The notes beneath the pieces are model-generated. The model was not told the origin of the DNA. It did no database searches and was given only the letters and a program-made list of their open reading frames with translations. Source: JBHHUI01 sp965248775 (GTDB taxonomy: Bacteria; Chloroflexota; Anaerolineae; Anaerolineales; JBHHUI01). Taken from it: a stretch of 64,000 nt of DNA. The position numbers were made by a program, and so were the translations under genes. The stretch spans positions 3,782,001 through 3,846,000 of the forward strand of contig OZ252150.1 in the NCBI GenBank assembly GCA_965248775.1, written 5' to 3'. This document shows positions 34,784 to 44,058 of this stretch, one piece after another (positions within the stretch are counted from its first letter, which is position 1; each line of letters opens with the position of its first letter).

Positions 34784-35323
34784 ATGAAATCCAATGAGGC
34801 GGTCGTGGGCCTGGTAGCCGACTGGGGCGCAGCAATCGTCGTGACCGCCGTCGGGGGGCGCATCGTCATGCGCATCATCGCCATCACAATTTCGTTTACA
34901 CTTCCCAGATTTAGCCTCGACGGAACAATGTTTCTCGCCTTCGCCGGGCTTGCTTTCGGAGCTGCCTTAGGGGCAGCTTGGGGTCTGCTCTACATGGCAG
35001 TCCGCAACCTTTTGCCGCTCGCGACGCCGTGGAAAGGATTGCTTTTTGGAATACTGCTGCTGGTGATTACGGGCGGCATTTTCTTCGGAACCGACCAGGC
35101 GGAGGACTTCGCCGACTTCCAATCACCTCTCCTGGCCGTCAGCCTGTTCGCCGCGCTCTATCCAATCTTTGGGCTCGTATTGGCCGTGTTCGCAGCCGGG
35201 CTAGAGCGGGCGCTCGCAACCCGCAGCCCTAAACAGATTAAGATCATCGGCTATTGCGTCTTCGGCATGCTGTGCCTGCTCGGGATGCTATTTAATTTTT
35301 CCGTCATTTCTGAGTTTCTTTAA
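34784..35323 (+). CDS. Membrane protein, about five helices, unknown
   Basis: This 179-residue protein is supported by AGGAGGG upstream of ATG 34784. It has about five hydrophobic segments, with charged residues in the loop GTDQAEDFADFQSP. It comes 20 bp after the DUF385 gene and 33 bp before the sensor array, in the same direction, so it may be part of the same transcript. No recognised domain. Confidence 0.6.
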   Translation: MKSNEAVVGLVADWGAAIVVTAVGGRIVMRIIAITISFTLPRFSLDGTMFLAFAGLAFGAALGAAWGLLYMAVRNLLPLATPWKGLLFGILLLVITGGIFFGTDQAEDFADFQSPLLAVSLFAALYPIFGLVLAVFAAGLERALATRSPKQIKIIGYCVFGMLCLLGMLFNFSVISEFL

Positions 35324-35356
35324 TGCTGTCCATTTCCGCGTGTTGAAGAGCGAGTG

Positions 35357-36616
35357 ATGCTCCCCCGAATCACAACATTACGACTGGTCTGGCTCGGCCT
35401 TTCGGCCGTCAGCATTGGGTTGTTCATTGTCTATTTACCGGAACTATACGCCACTTATGAGGCTTTATCGGGCAGCGTTATAACATTCGCGCTGGGTGCA
35501 GCAGCCGTACGTGAAGGACTGGCCAGCCTAGGTGTATCCACACGCGCCTATGCAACTTATGTGATCGCGTTGCGCGTTGTCTATGTCTTAAGCGTCGGGC
35601 TGCTGGCCGTCATACCTACCTGGCGGAAGTCGGCCAAGTGGGTGGAGATTTTGTATTCGATCAGCATACTAACTTATGCCACAGGTTTTGTGTTTTCCGG
35701 TCAAGACCTGCTGCTGACAATGCCCGCACCCTGGAATTACGTAGCGCGCGTTCTCAGCCTATTCTGTGGCGTCTTTCTCTACATCGTCTTCATCTACGTT
35801 TTTCCCGATGGCCGTTTCGTCCCACGCTGGACAATCGCAGCCGCCGGCCTTGCGTTGCTCGCTGGGGCCATTATCACGTTTCAGTTTGAAGATTTCTACG
35901 AACCGACGCTGGGCATTTCGCTGGCGGTGGTATTTATCTTCGCCGTTTTTCTGCTTCCTCCGATTGCGGCCCAATTTTATCGCTACAGATTTGCATCAGA
36001 TCACCTGCAGCGTCAGCAGACCAAATGGGCCATGCTCGGCTTTTCGGCAGCAATCATATTGAACATGGCGGTCGCGCTGACGAGCAGCCTCGCTGCGAAC
36101 CGGTTTGCTGTTTCACCGCTCACCGGAATATTTGCGCTTGGCGGCGAGAGCCTCGTTCTCTTTGCCAACATGCTTGCACCAGTCGGCGTTTCAATCGCGC
36201 TGCTCCGCTACCGTCTGTGGGACATCGATTTGATCATCCGTCGTACTCTGGTGTATTCGGCGCTGACCGGCCTGCTGGCATCAATCTACTTCGGGGTTGT
36301 AGTCGCGCTCCAGGCCGGGGTCGGCGCCCTGACCGGGGAGGGAGACTCCCCTTTGGTGACTGTGCTCTCCACCCTCGCCATCGCCGCCCTCTTCACCCCA
36401 TTGCGCCGCCGCGTGCAAGACTTCATCGACCGCCGTTTCTACCGCGCCAAATACGACGCAGACCAGACTTTGGCTGCCTTCGCCGCCACCGCCCGCGATG
36501 AGGTAGACGTGGAACGACTGGCGGATGCGCTGGTCGGCGTGGTGGAGGAGACGATGCGGCCAGAACACGTATCGCTGTGGATAACCAGAAACGAAGCCAG
36601 ATCGAGGTTTACATGA
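35357..36616 (+). CDS. Half-GAF membrane sensor paralogue 1
   Basis: This is the first member of the array, 419 residues from ATG 35357 (GTG 35354 is the alternative). Its N-terminal half aligns with the Cys-pair group (LPELYATYEAL; GLASLGVSTRAYATYVIALR) but lacks both Cys. Its cytoplasmic loop is VFPDGRFVPRW and the linker motif LQRQQTKW. The segment between the last two helices (GVVVALQAGVGALTGEGDSP) is shared with members 4 and 14 only, which points to exchange between distant members. Its stop overlaps member 2 by ATGA. Confidence 0.85.
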   Translation: MLPRITTLRLVWLGLSAVSIGLFIVYLPELYATYEALSGSVITFALGAAAVREGLASLGVSTRAYATYVIALRVVYVLSVGLLAVIPTWRKSAKWVEILYSISILTYATGFVFSGQDLLLTMPAPWNYVARVLSLFCGVFLYIVFIYVFPDGRFVPRWTIAAAGLALLAGAIITFQFEDFYEPTLGISLAVVFIFAVFLLPPIAAQFYRYRFASDHLQRQQTKWAMLGFSAAIILNMAVALTSSLAANRFAVSPLTGIFALGGESLVLFANMLAPVGVSIALLRYRLWDIDLIIRRTLVYSALTGLLASIYFGVVVALQAGVGALTGEGDSPLVTVLSTLAIAALFTPLRRRVQDFIDRRFYRAKYDADQTLAAFAATARDEVDVERLADALVGVVEETMRPEHVSLWITRNEARSRFT

Positions 36617-37872
36617 TTGCAGAATCTAAATCTAAGCGAAGCCGCATACCGGACGCGTGGTTGCCCGTAGCGCGCACAATCTGGTTTGCCGTTGTGCTGT
36701 TCGCTCTTGTCGCATGGGCCGCCGGCGTCTCGCCGTATTTCGAGGAATTGCGCGGGTCCTGTACAACAGAGCCATGCCCCGGCCTGGCAATCTCGCCTGG
36801 GGAAGCTTCCACGCTCGTGGAGATGGGTCTCTCCCCCGAATTCTACGCCGGCCACTACGTCGCACTCCAAGCTTTCAGCACGGGTGTTTTTGTCTTGCTG
36901 GCGTTGCTCATCTTCTGGCGCCGATCGGCCGACCGAATGGGATTGTTTGTCTCCTTGACGCTGGTCATTCTCGGCACATTCATGTTTTCGGAAGTGGTGA
37001 TTGCGCGTGTAAAGGAATTTCCTTTGGTGGTCAACCTGATTTTCGGTCTCGCGATCGCGCTTTTCGTGTTCCTTCTTTTTACGTTTCCAAACGGTCACTT
37101 TGTACCGCGCTGGAGCTGGCTGCCGGCTTCACTTCTGCCAGTACCGATGATTATACTTGTGCTGCCTGAGACGCAGATCATTGGAACGACTCCGAGCTCT
37201 GCGACATCAATCTTCTATGTTTTGATGTTCGCCGGCCTGCTAAGTGGCCTGCTCGCACAAATATACCGCTACCGGCGCGTGTCCGGGCCGACCGAGCGCC
37301 AACAAACCAAGTGGGTTGTCTTTGGTCTGAGTGCGGCGGTTGCAACCGCGATCGTGTGGAGTCTGTCCATAGATCTGTTTCCACTCCCGCCCGGCCGCAC
37401 ACATCTGTATTTCAATCTGTTCGGAGGGACAGCCATTATTTTGGCTCTGCTTTCTTTCCCCATCTCGTTCGCAATTGCCATCCTGCGTTTTCGTTTGTGG
37501 GATATCGACGTCCTGATCAATCGGGCATTGGTCTATGGCTTGCTGACGGCCGCACTCGCGTTGGTGTATTTCGGCTCGGTCGTACTTCTCCAGAGTCTCT
37601 TTCGCAATCTGACGGGGCAGGCATCGCAACTCGCTGTCGTCGCTTCCACGCTCGCGATTGCCGCCCTCTTTTCACCTTTACGCCGGCGCGTTCAGGATTT
37701 CATCGACCGCCGTTTCTATCGCCGCAGGTATGACGCCCAGCAAGTGCTGGTCGGCTTCAGCGCAACAGCACGAGACGAGGTAGACATCGAAAAGCTCTCT
37801 GGCGCGCTGCTCGGCGTGGTACAGGAAACGATGCAACCGGAGCGCGTGTCGCTCTGGCTCGCGGAGGAGTAA
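36613..37872 (+). CDS. Half-GAF membrane sensor paralogue 2 (Cys-pair type)
   Basis: Start ATG 36613 lies in an ATGA overlap; the longer open frame from 36577 is not needed. Between TM1 and TM2 it has SPYFEELRGSCTTEPC, a C-x4-C pair predicted to be outside the membrane. The cytoplasmic loop reads FTFPNGHFVPRW. One unusual feature is LINRALVY in place of IIRRTLVY. It ends MQPERVSLWLAEE. The globin-Rieske gene follows after five bases. Confidence 0.85.
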   Translation: MIAESKSKRSRIPDAWLPVARTIWFAVVLFALVAWAAGVSPYFEELRGSCTTEPCPGLAISPGEASTLVEMGLSPEFYAGHYVALQAFSTGVFVLLALLIFWRRSADRMGLFVSLTLVILGTFMFSEVVIARVKEFPLVVNLIFGLAIALFVFLLFTFPNGHFVPRWSWLPASLLPVPMIILVLPETQIIGTTPSSATSIFYVLMFAGLLSGLLAQIYRYRRVSGPTERQQTKWVVFGLSAAVATAIVWSLSIDLFPLPPGRTHLYFNLFGGTAIILALLSFPISFAIAILRFRLWDIDVLINRALVYGLLTAALALVYFGSVVLLQSLFRNLTGQASQLAVVASTLAIAALFSPLRRRVQDFIDRRFYRRRYDAQQVLVGFSATARDEVDIEKLSGALLGVVQETMQPERVSLWLAEE

Positions 37873-37877
37873 GGCCA

Positions 37878-39229
37878 ATGCAAGCAGCTGCGGAACAACT
37901 TTCCACCCAGGAGCGTTTCAAGCGCGGTGCAGCCGACGCTGGACGCTTCTTCGATTACATGGCGGACTTCGTCGGTTTCACAGAAGAAGATGTTGCCGCC
38001 ATTCGCGAGACGCGTTTCATTATCGAGAAATATATCCCCTCAATTGTGGCCGGGTTCTATACACAGCTGTTGCGCTTCCCAGCAACACGCGGCCACTTTC
38101 TGCGCAAGGACGGCTCAGTAGACCAGGAGAACCTGCAGTTGCGCATGCAGCACCAAGCGAACTTCTGGCGACGGGCGGCGTCCGGCGAGTACGACGACGA
38201 CTTCGCGCGCTATATCGACTACGTCGGGCGGGCGCACACCTCCCAGGGCGCCGACTCCCATATTTACATCGCCGAGCGCTACATCATCGGCATGGTGGGC
38301 TTCGTGCAACAACGCGTGGCCGAGGCCTTGCAGTCTGAGCTGCGCGAAATCGATGCGGAACTGGGGGCGCGAGCGGCCAAAGCCTGGAACACCTTATTGA
38401 TCGTCATCCTGGAGCTGCTCGCGCGCGCTTATGGTCACGAACATGAAGCGGAGAGCTTTGCGGGCCGGGAGGAAATTGATTCCGAAGCCATGTTCCAGCT
38501 TGCCGTAGAAACCTATGAGCGCAGTCTAGGCATGGCGCGCTCGATTGATTATGAAGAAATCTTTGTCGGGCGAACTGCGGAAATTCCTGAGGGCGCGCGC
38601 AAGATCATCCAGGTGGACAAAATGTCGGTCGGGGTATTCCACCACAAGGACAAATGGTTCGCACTCCATAACAGTTGCCTGCACCGCGGCGGACCCATCT
38701 GCGAGGGCAAACTGGAGGATGAGACGCTCACCTGCCCGTGGCACGGTTATCAATATAACGTGACCAACGGCGAGTTGCTGCTGGATACTGACACCCGGCT
38801 GCCGTCCTATCCGGTAGAGATTCGCGCAGGGAAGTCTGGCTGCGCATCCCGATCCTGGTTCGCGACGAGTTCGAATTTTCGCTAAAAAGATTTGAGACGC
38901 TGACCGAGGCCGCCGAAGATACGGCCCAATTGGCGCCAAACGAATTTCGCACTGACCAACTCCAGCCCGGCAATGTCCTGCTCGTGACTGTCGAGGACGA
39001 GCCGGTCGCGGTCTATAACCTGGACGGCGAGTTGCATGCCACGCACGACACTTGCACCCACGCCGGCGGCCCGCTCAGCAAAGGCACCCTGGATGGAAAC
39101 AACATCATCTGCCCGTGGCACGATTCGTGTTTTGACATGACCAACGGCAACGTAACTTGTGGTCCGGCGACGGAAGCAGTGCGGACGTATCGGGTTGTCA
39201 TCGAAGGCAACATTGGACGGGTGTCCTAA
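37878..39229 (+). CDS. Protoglobin-Rieske-Rieske fusion, split by a one-base frameshift
   Basis: Residues about 20-200 form a globin-coupled-sensor/protoglobin domain with a likely proximal His in YVGRAHTSQGADSHIYIAE. The first Rieske domain (about 230-320) has CLHRGG and CPWHGYQYNVTNGE. The first frame ends at 38885 in a meaningless tail. Restoring one G in the GGG run near 38830 continues EVWLRIPILVRDEFEF and a linker into a second Rieske domain (CTHAGGP, CPWHDSCFDMTNG) ending at 39229. The repaired protein is 450 residues. Haem next to two [2Fe-2S] clusters suggests a gas- or redox-linked electron-transfer or NO-detoxifying protein. As read, the second Rieske could also be translated alone from TTG 38930. 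Confidence 0.85.
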
Positions 39230-39287
39230 AAATAACCATGTCGGAAGCGCAAAAGAACACACAGCCAGCCACCATTTATCGAGTATT

Positions 39288-39395
39288 GTGGAACGGCTGG
39301 CTGGCGCGCTCGTCGGAGTTGTTGAGGACACGATGCAGCCGGAAAGCGTAAGTTTGTGGCTCAAAGACAGCATCCGTCAACAAGCAGAAAGATAG
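39288..39395 (+). pseudogene. Relict half-GAF end of an array member
   Basis: The frame VERLAGALVGVVEDTMQPES plus VSLWL matches the last ~30 residues of the paralogues. Everything upstream is missing; it joins unrelated sequence at about 39288. It marks a former array member lost by deletion or recombination next to the globin-Rieske gene. Confidence 0.8.
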
Positions 39396-39425
39396 CTCAT
39401 GGAATCCTGGATAAGGAATCAATAA

Positions 39426-39866
39426 ATGATAGATGAAGTAGCAAGTATTGTTATAGATTGTCCTGTTGAAGAAGTCTATAAATTCCTTACTGTTCCAGGT
39501 AATCGTCTTAAATATGATCCTGATCTGATTGACGTTCGCCAAACACCGGCGGGTCCACTTGGCATCGGCACAAAGATTGTTGAGGAGCGCAGCATGATGG
39601 GTAAAAAAGGGGAGATGGTTACAGAGGTTTCAGAATTGGAACCGAATCAATTGATTGGCTACCGGACCCTAAAGGAGGATCCAATGAATGCTTTTGGTTT
39701 TTATCAATTTGACTCGGTACCCGAGGGCACTCGGCTTACTTTGAATTTTACTTTGGATCCCAGGGGGTTTATGAAGCTGGTCGTGCCATTCATCGCTGGC
39801 AAAATGAAGCGGGACATCGGAGCAGGCCTTCGGGATATCAAAGCGGTGCTGGAACATTCCGAATGA
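39426..39866 (+). CDS. SRPBCC-family (polyketide cyclase/START-like) protein
   Basis: This 146-residue protein has the SRPBCC pattern: IVIDCPVEEVYKFLTVPGNR at the start, GTKIVEERSMMGKKGEMVTE and ELEPNQLIGYRT in the middle, and a C-terminal helix AGKMKRDIGAGLRDIKAVLE. The fold binds hydrophobic ligands. The gene is more AT-rich than the array around it, which suggests a different history. Role unknown. Confidence 0.85.
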   Translation: MIDEVASIVIDCPVEEVYKFLTVPGNRLKYDPDLIDVRQTPAGPLGIGTKIVEERSMMGKKGEMVTEVSELEPNQLIGYRTLKEDPMNAFGFYQFDSVPEGTRLTLNFTLDPRGFMKLVVPFIAGKMKRDIGAGLRDIKAVLEHSE

Positions 39867-39902
39867 TGACAAATATCCACCCGCTCAGTTAGGAGGCTTA
39901 CA

Positions 39903-40073
39903 GTGAAATACATCAATTACGGATTTCTAGTGGCGGCCATTGTGCTCACCTTTGTCGCTCTGTTCTATTGGCTAGCGCAGGAGCAAATTGACTATGCCGC
40001 GTTCTACTTTGCCCTTTCCTCAATGGCTTATACGGTATACGTGCATGCTACCAAGGCTGACAAAGTCGTATAG
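39903..40073 (+). CDS. Small two-helix membrane protein (56 residues)
   Basis: GTG 39903 is preceded by a strong AGGAGG six bases upstream. The frame reads VKYINYGFLVAAIVLTFVAL, a hydrophobic helix, then a second helix AAFYFALSSMAYTVYVHA and a Lys-rich end. It lies 37 bp after the SRPBCC gene and is probably co-transcribed with it. No family recognised. Confidence 0.6.
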   Translation: MKYINYGFLVAAIVLTFVALFYWLAQEQIDYAAFYFALSSMAYTVYVHATKADKVV

Positions 40074-40212
40074 CCTCGAGATGATGCGCATCACACCAGG
40101 ATGACGAACGGGATGAGCCTTTCGATTAATACCTCCCTGCGCAGCTGGACAGGGCGCGGGATCGCGTTGCCCGGTTGGGTATCGCGACCATTTCAGATAT
40201 GTGGATGAAACA

Positions 40213-41463
40213 ATGAGGATATTTCGTTGGATTGCCTGGGGCATGTTTGGTCTGGCGCTACTGGAATTCGCAGGCATGCTGGTTCTGGAAGCTTCGGGCT
40301 GCCAAAACCTGTTTAATCCTTCCCATCCCGAGCCGGCTGTTGCGGATGGCATCGTGATGCTGCCGCTAAATGCCCTCGGTTTTTGCGCCCTCGGCGCGTT
40401 GGTCATCTCCGACCAACCCGAAAACCGGATAGGTTGGCTGAGCATCATCCTGGGGGTTGGCCTCCAAGCGGGTCTGCTAGGATCGTTCTATGGGCTTTGC
40501 ACCATAGCAGGCCCTCTCGATCTACCGTGGGCCATTCAGGCGCTGGAGTTCGAAAACATTGCAAACCTTACGTTCTTTGCTTTGATTTTCTTTCTCTGGC
40601 TCTTCCCGGATGGTCGTTTTCTCTCGCCCGGGTGGCGGCGACTGGGCCTGACTCTGCTGAGTATTGCATTCCTCTTTGCCGTCCTGTCTTCTTTCTGGCC
40701 CGGGCCGTTTCAGAACATTCTCAATTTGGGGCACGTTGTTGACAATCCGTATGTGCTGCCGATCACGCCGACCCCTTTTTGGGATGCCTTTGTTTTTCAG
40801 GGGAACACGCTAGCGACGGTGTCGGTTGTTCTCAGCGGCATCATATCCCTCATTCAACGTTGGCGGCGGGCAGACGGCATCGTCCGGCAGCAAATGATGT
40901 GGCTCACCTTCTTCCTGATGACGTCCGGTTTTTTGTTTATTGCAGTAGAGTTTATCGGCGTACTCTTCTATCCAGCTATTTTTAAAGGCTGGTTTTATCT
41001 GGCCGAGCTTGCGATTTTCTGGCTGGGGTTCCCCGTTGTACTGGGTTTCGCCATCTTTCGGTTCCGCCTGTACGACATCGATCTCATCATCCGACGCACG
41101 CTTGTATACGCCCTGCTTACCGGCTTGCTCGCGATCGTGTACTTCGGGAGTGTATTGGCCTTGCAGTCCGTTATCACGGCAGTCGGCGGCCAGCAGTCGG
41201 CCATCGTCACCGTGATTTCAACCCTTGCCATTGCCGCGCTCTTTACGCCACTGCGCCGCCGTGTTCAGGATTTTATCGACCGCCGCTTTTTCCGCGCGAA
41301 GTATGACGCCGAGCAAACGCTGGCGGCCTTTGCGAACACCGCCCGTGACGAAGTGGACATGGAACGGCAGGCGGATGCGCTGGTCGGCGTTGTTGAGGAC
41401 ACGATGCAGCCGGAAAGCGTAAGTTTGTGGCTCCGAAAGGCAACAGTAAAACATGATACGTGA
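40213..41463 (+). CDS. Half-GAF membrane sensor paralogue 3
   Basis: This member is 416 residues from ATG 40213; GTG 40201 is a possible earlier start. It belongs to the group with a different N-terminus: TM1 is followed by LEASGCQNLFNPSHPEP, with a single Cys. Its cytoplasmic loop is WLFPDGRFLSPGWRR. Unlike its neighbours it is preceded by ~130 bp of non-coding sequence, so a promoter may lie there. Its end overlaps member 4 by 11 bases. Confidence 0.85.
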   Translation: MRIFRWIAWGMFGLALLEFAGMLVLEASGCQNLFNPSHPEPAVADGIVMLPLNALGFCALGALVISDQPENRIGWLSIILGVGLQAGLLGSFYGLCTIAGPLDLPWAIQALEFENIANLTFFALIFFLWLFPDGRFLSPGWRRLGLTLLSIAFLFAVLSSFWPGPFQNILNLGHVVDNPYVLPITPTPFWDAFVFQGNTLATVSVVLSGIISLIQRWRRADGIVRQQMMWLTFFLMTSGFLFIAVEFIGVLFYPAIFKGWFYLAELAIFWLGFPVVLGFAIFRFRLYDIDLIIRRTLVYALLTGLLAIVYFGSVLALQSVITAVGGQQSAIVTVISTLAIAALFTPLRRRVQDFIDRRFFRAKYDAEQTLAAFANTARDEVDMERQADALVGVVEDTMQPESVSLWLRKATVKHDT

Positions 41464-41579
41464 AACCGAGACAGGCGAACCGAAAACCCGCCTCCGCCAC
41501 CCGTGGCTCGCCATCGCCCGGACGACCTGGTTGGCTGCCGTGATCGTCGCGATCGCATTATGGGTCATTGGCAGCTATG

Positions 41580-42906
41580 GAATGAGAATTAAATAACTTG
41601 TGCAAATGGGAGAGCGCGGTAATTCCATTGGGGCAAGAAATCATCAAAGATAATGCGCATGTTGTCCCTGAAATCTGTGGCTACTTTACGACCGGTTTCG
41701 TAGACCTGGTCAATAACATGGACAAAAGCTTTCAGTCCGGTCTTGGTGCTGGTTTTTTCCATCAGTTCTTTGACGAGTTTGCGGCTGGTGAAGATCACGC
41801 CTTGGCAAGCGCGGGTAACATGCGGGAAGAAACGGTGTTCGCTGGGGTTGTATTTCGAGCAATAGGGTGGATAGTGAGCAATGCGAATTTCGACCCCGAT
41901 TTCATCGGCCAGTGCTTGCAAGTCTTGCTTGAAGATGTAGTAGCGGGAACTGTTACTCCCGCCGCCATCGCAAAGCACGAGAATAGAAGTGGCGTTGGGA
42001 TAGTGGTAGTGGCCGTATGTGTACCACCAATGGCGAAAGCTATCGCAAGCGAATTCACTGGTATCATGACTGCCGCCGAGTTGGATGTAGCCGACATTGA
42101 GACGCAAGTCGTAGAGACTGTGAGGAATGCTGACCCCAGCAGCATAGCTGTTGAAATCATGGTCATAAGTTTGCAGTTCTTCCAGGGTGTACAAATGTCC
42201 GTCTCGGTAGAAATTGCCCAGATATTCCTTTTTCTTGCTGTCCATGCTGACAATGGGATTGCCCGCCGCTTCGAATTCGGTCTTGAGCCGCGTGATGTTC
42301 TCAAATTGCTCGTTGCGGTTTTCAATCTCGGCCTTCAAACCGAGTTTCTTTTGCGCTTTTCGGCGGCGATAGTTGTGCTTCTGCAGCAACTTGCGCACCA
42401 CATATTTGCTGACCACGATGTCGTGCTCGGCCCGCAACGCCGCAACAATCTCGCCCGGGGTCAGGTTCGTCCAGCGCACCCTCTCGTCCATCGGGTCACC
42501 GGCTGTGTGCTCGCGCAACACTGCCAGGAACTTCTCAGCAAGTTGCCGCCCCCATGTGACGTAGTACGGTTTGCGTCCGCCGCCTGGCTTCCGAATGCGC
42601 TGCTCCACTTCGCCCTTGGGCAAGCCACTGACTTCGCGGGCGCCTTTGCTCACCGTGTTGCGACTGCACCCCAACACCCGCGCAATGTAACTCCGTCCGC
42701 CGTGTCCAAATCTCAAGGCTTCGAAACCAGCAAAGCGACGCCCATCTTTCTCGTTCAAGCTGTTGTAAAAGCGGCGCATCATTTCTTCATGTTCGGGCGC
42801 ATAGGGTTTCATCATGGCCTCCTGGCTAGTGTTCTGATGAAGACAAGAGAATATCACTGCTTGCATCCGTTGTGAACCAACTGCCCAAATTATTTAATTC
42901 TCGTTC
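41580..42906 (-). mobile_element. ISAzo13-family insertion sequence
   Basis: The imperfect inverted repeats begin GAATGAGAATTAAATAA and GAACGAGAATTAAATAA (read inward from each end). The 5-bp duplication CTATG flanks them (41575-41579 and 42907-42911). The element is 1327 bp with one intact transposase gene. Confidence 0.9.
41589..42812 (-). CDS. ISAzo13-family transposase
   Basis: From ATG 42812 (AGGAGG five bases upstream) the protein is 407 residues; longer starts exist to 42866. The N-terminal helix-turn-helix is YIARVLGCSRNTVSKGAREV. The RNase-H-like core shows IVSMDSKKKEYLGNF (first Asp), LVLCDGGGSNSSR (second Asp) and HYPPYCSKYNPSEHRFFPHV with the catalytic Glu. This order is typical of ISAzo13. 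Intact. Confidence 0.9.
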   Translation of the reverse strand: MKPYAPEHEEMMRRFYNSLNEKDGRRFAGFEALRFGHGGRSYIARVLGCSRNTVSKGAREVSGLPKGEVEQRIRKPGGGRKPYYVTWGRQLAEKFLAVLREHTAGDPMDERVRWTNLTPGEIVAALRAEHDIVVSKYVVRKLLQKHNYRRRKAQKKLGLKAEIENRNEQFENITRLKTEFEAAGNPIVSMDSKKKEYLGNFYRDGHLYTLEELQTYDHDFNSYAAGVSIPHSLYDLRLNVGYIQLGGSHDTSEFACDSFRHWWYTYGHYHYPNATSILVLCDGGGSNSSRYYIFKQDLQALADEIGVEIRIAHYPPYCSKYNPSEHRFFPHVTRACQGVIFTSRKLVKELMEKTSTKTGLKAFVHVIDQVYETGRKVATDFRDNMRIIFDDFLPQWNYRALPFAQVI

Positions 42907-44058
42907 CTATGTGTCGGTAAATCAGCCAACGGCGTCCTGTGCCGAGACCGTGTGTAACCCTTTTGAAATCACGGCTGAGGACCTGGAAGTGATCAAGGAA
43001 CTCCGGCTGCGCGTTGGCGACGTTATTGGTATTTCGATCGCGGCGAGTATCGGTTCTTCCCTCGTTTTCTTCGCCGTCGCGGGTGTGATCTTCTGGCGTA
43101 AATCTGACGATTGGATGGGTCTTTTGGTCTCGTTTATCCTCATTTTCTTCGGTGCGGTGTTGTTCACCCCGAGCTACGACGCGCTGTGGAGAACGTACGC
43201 CGGGTTGCGTTTACCACTGGCTATCGTAAGTACATTGGGAACATCGTCACTGCTGCTGCTTTTGTTTTATTTTCCGAATGGTCAGCTCGTCCCTCGTGGG
43301 CCGCGCGCCCGTATTGCGGTGCTACTGACGCTCATGACCACACTGTTTGCCCCTACTGCGCCCAGAGACGCCAGACTGGGACCAGGGTCATTCCTGGTTG
43401 CGGGATTCGTGATCCTCGGTGTCGCTGCTCAAATCTACCGCTATCGCTTTGTGTCCGGCCCAACTCAAAGGCAGCAAACCAAGTGGGTGGTATTTGGCCT
43501 GGTCGTCACGATCCTGTTTATGCTCAGTTGGGGAATTACCGGAACCATATTCCCGCCCGATCAGCCAGGCCCGGCGCGCGTCTATTTCTTGCTGTCCGTT
43601 CTACCCGTTTTAGTACTCCTCATCACCACTCTGCCGCTCACCATGGCTTTTTCGATCCTGCGCTACCGCTTGTGGGACATTGACGTCATCATCCGCCGGA
43701 CGCTGGTGTATTCGGCACTGACCGGCCTGCTGGCATTGATCTACTTCGGGGTCGTAGTCGTGCTCCAGGCCGGGGTCGGCGCCCTGACCGGGGTGGGGGA
43801 CTCCCCCTTGGTGACCGTGCTCTCTACTCTCGCGATTGCCGCGCTCTTCACGCCCCTGCGCCGCCGCGTGCAGAACTTTATCGACCGCCGTTTCTTCCGT
43901 GCCAAATACGACGCCGAACAAACATTGACAAATTTTGCCACCACCGCCCGTGATGAAGTGGATATGGAGCGGCTGGCGGATGCGCTGGTTGCTGTGGTGG
44001 AGGAGACCATGCAGCCGGAAAGTGTGAGTGTGTGGCTAACAAAAGGCGAATTCAAGTT

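Noticed and set aside
41598..42875. A 425-codon open frame on the plus strand opposite the ISAzo13 transposase, the same length as the long frame of the transposase.
   Set aside because: It is the antisense mirror of a real gene with DDE motifs, has no recognisable domain, and its length match comes from codon-phase symmetry in GC-rich DNA.
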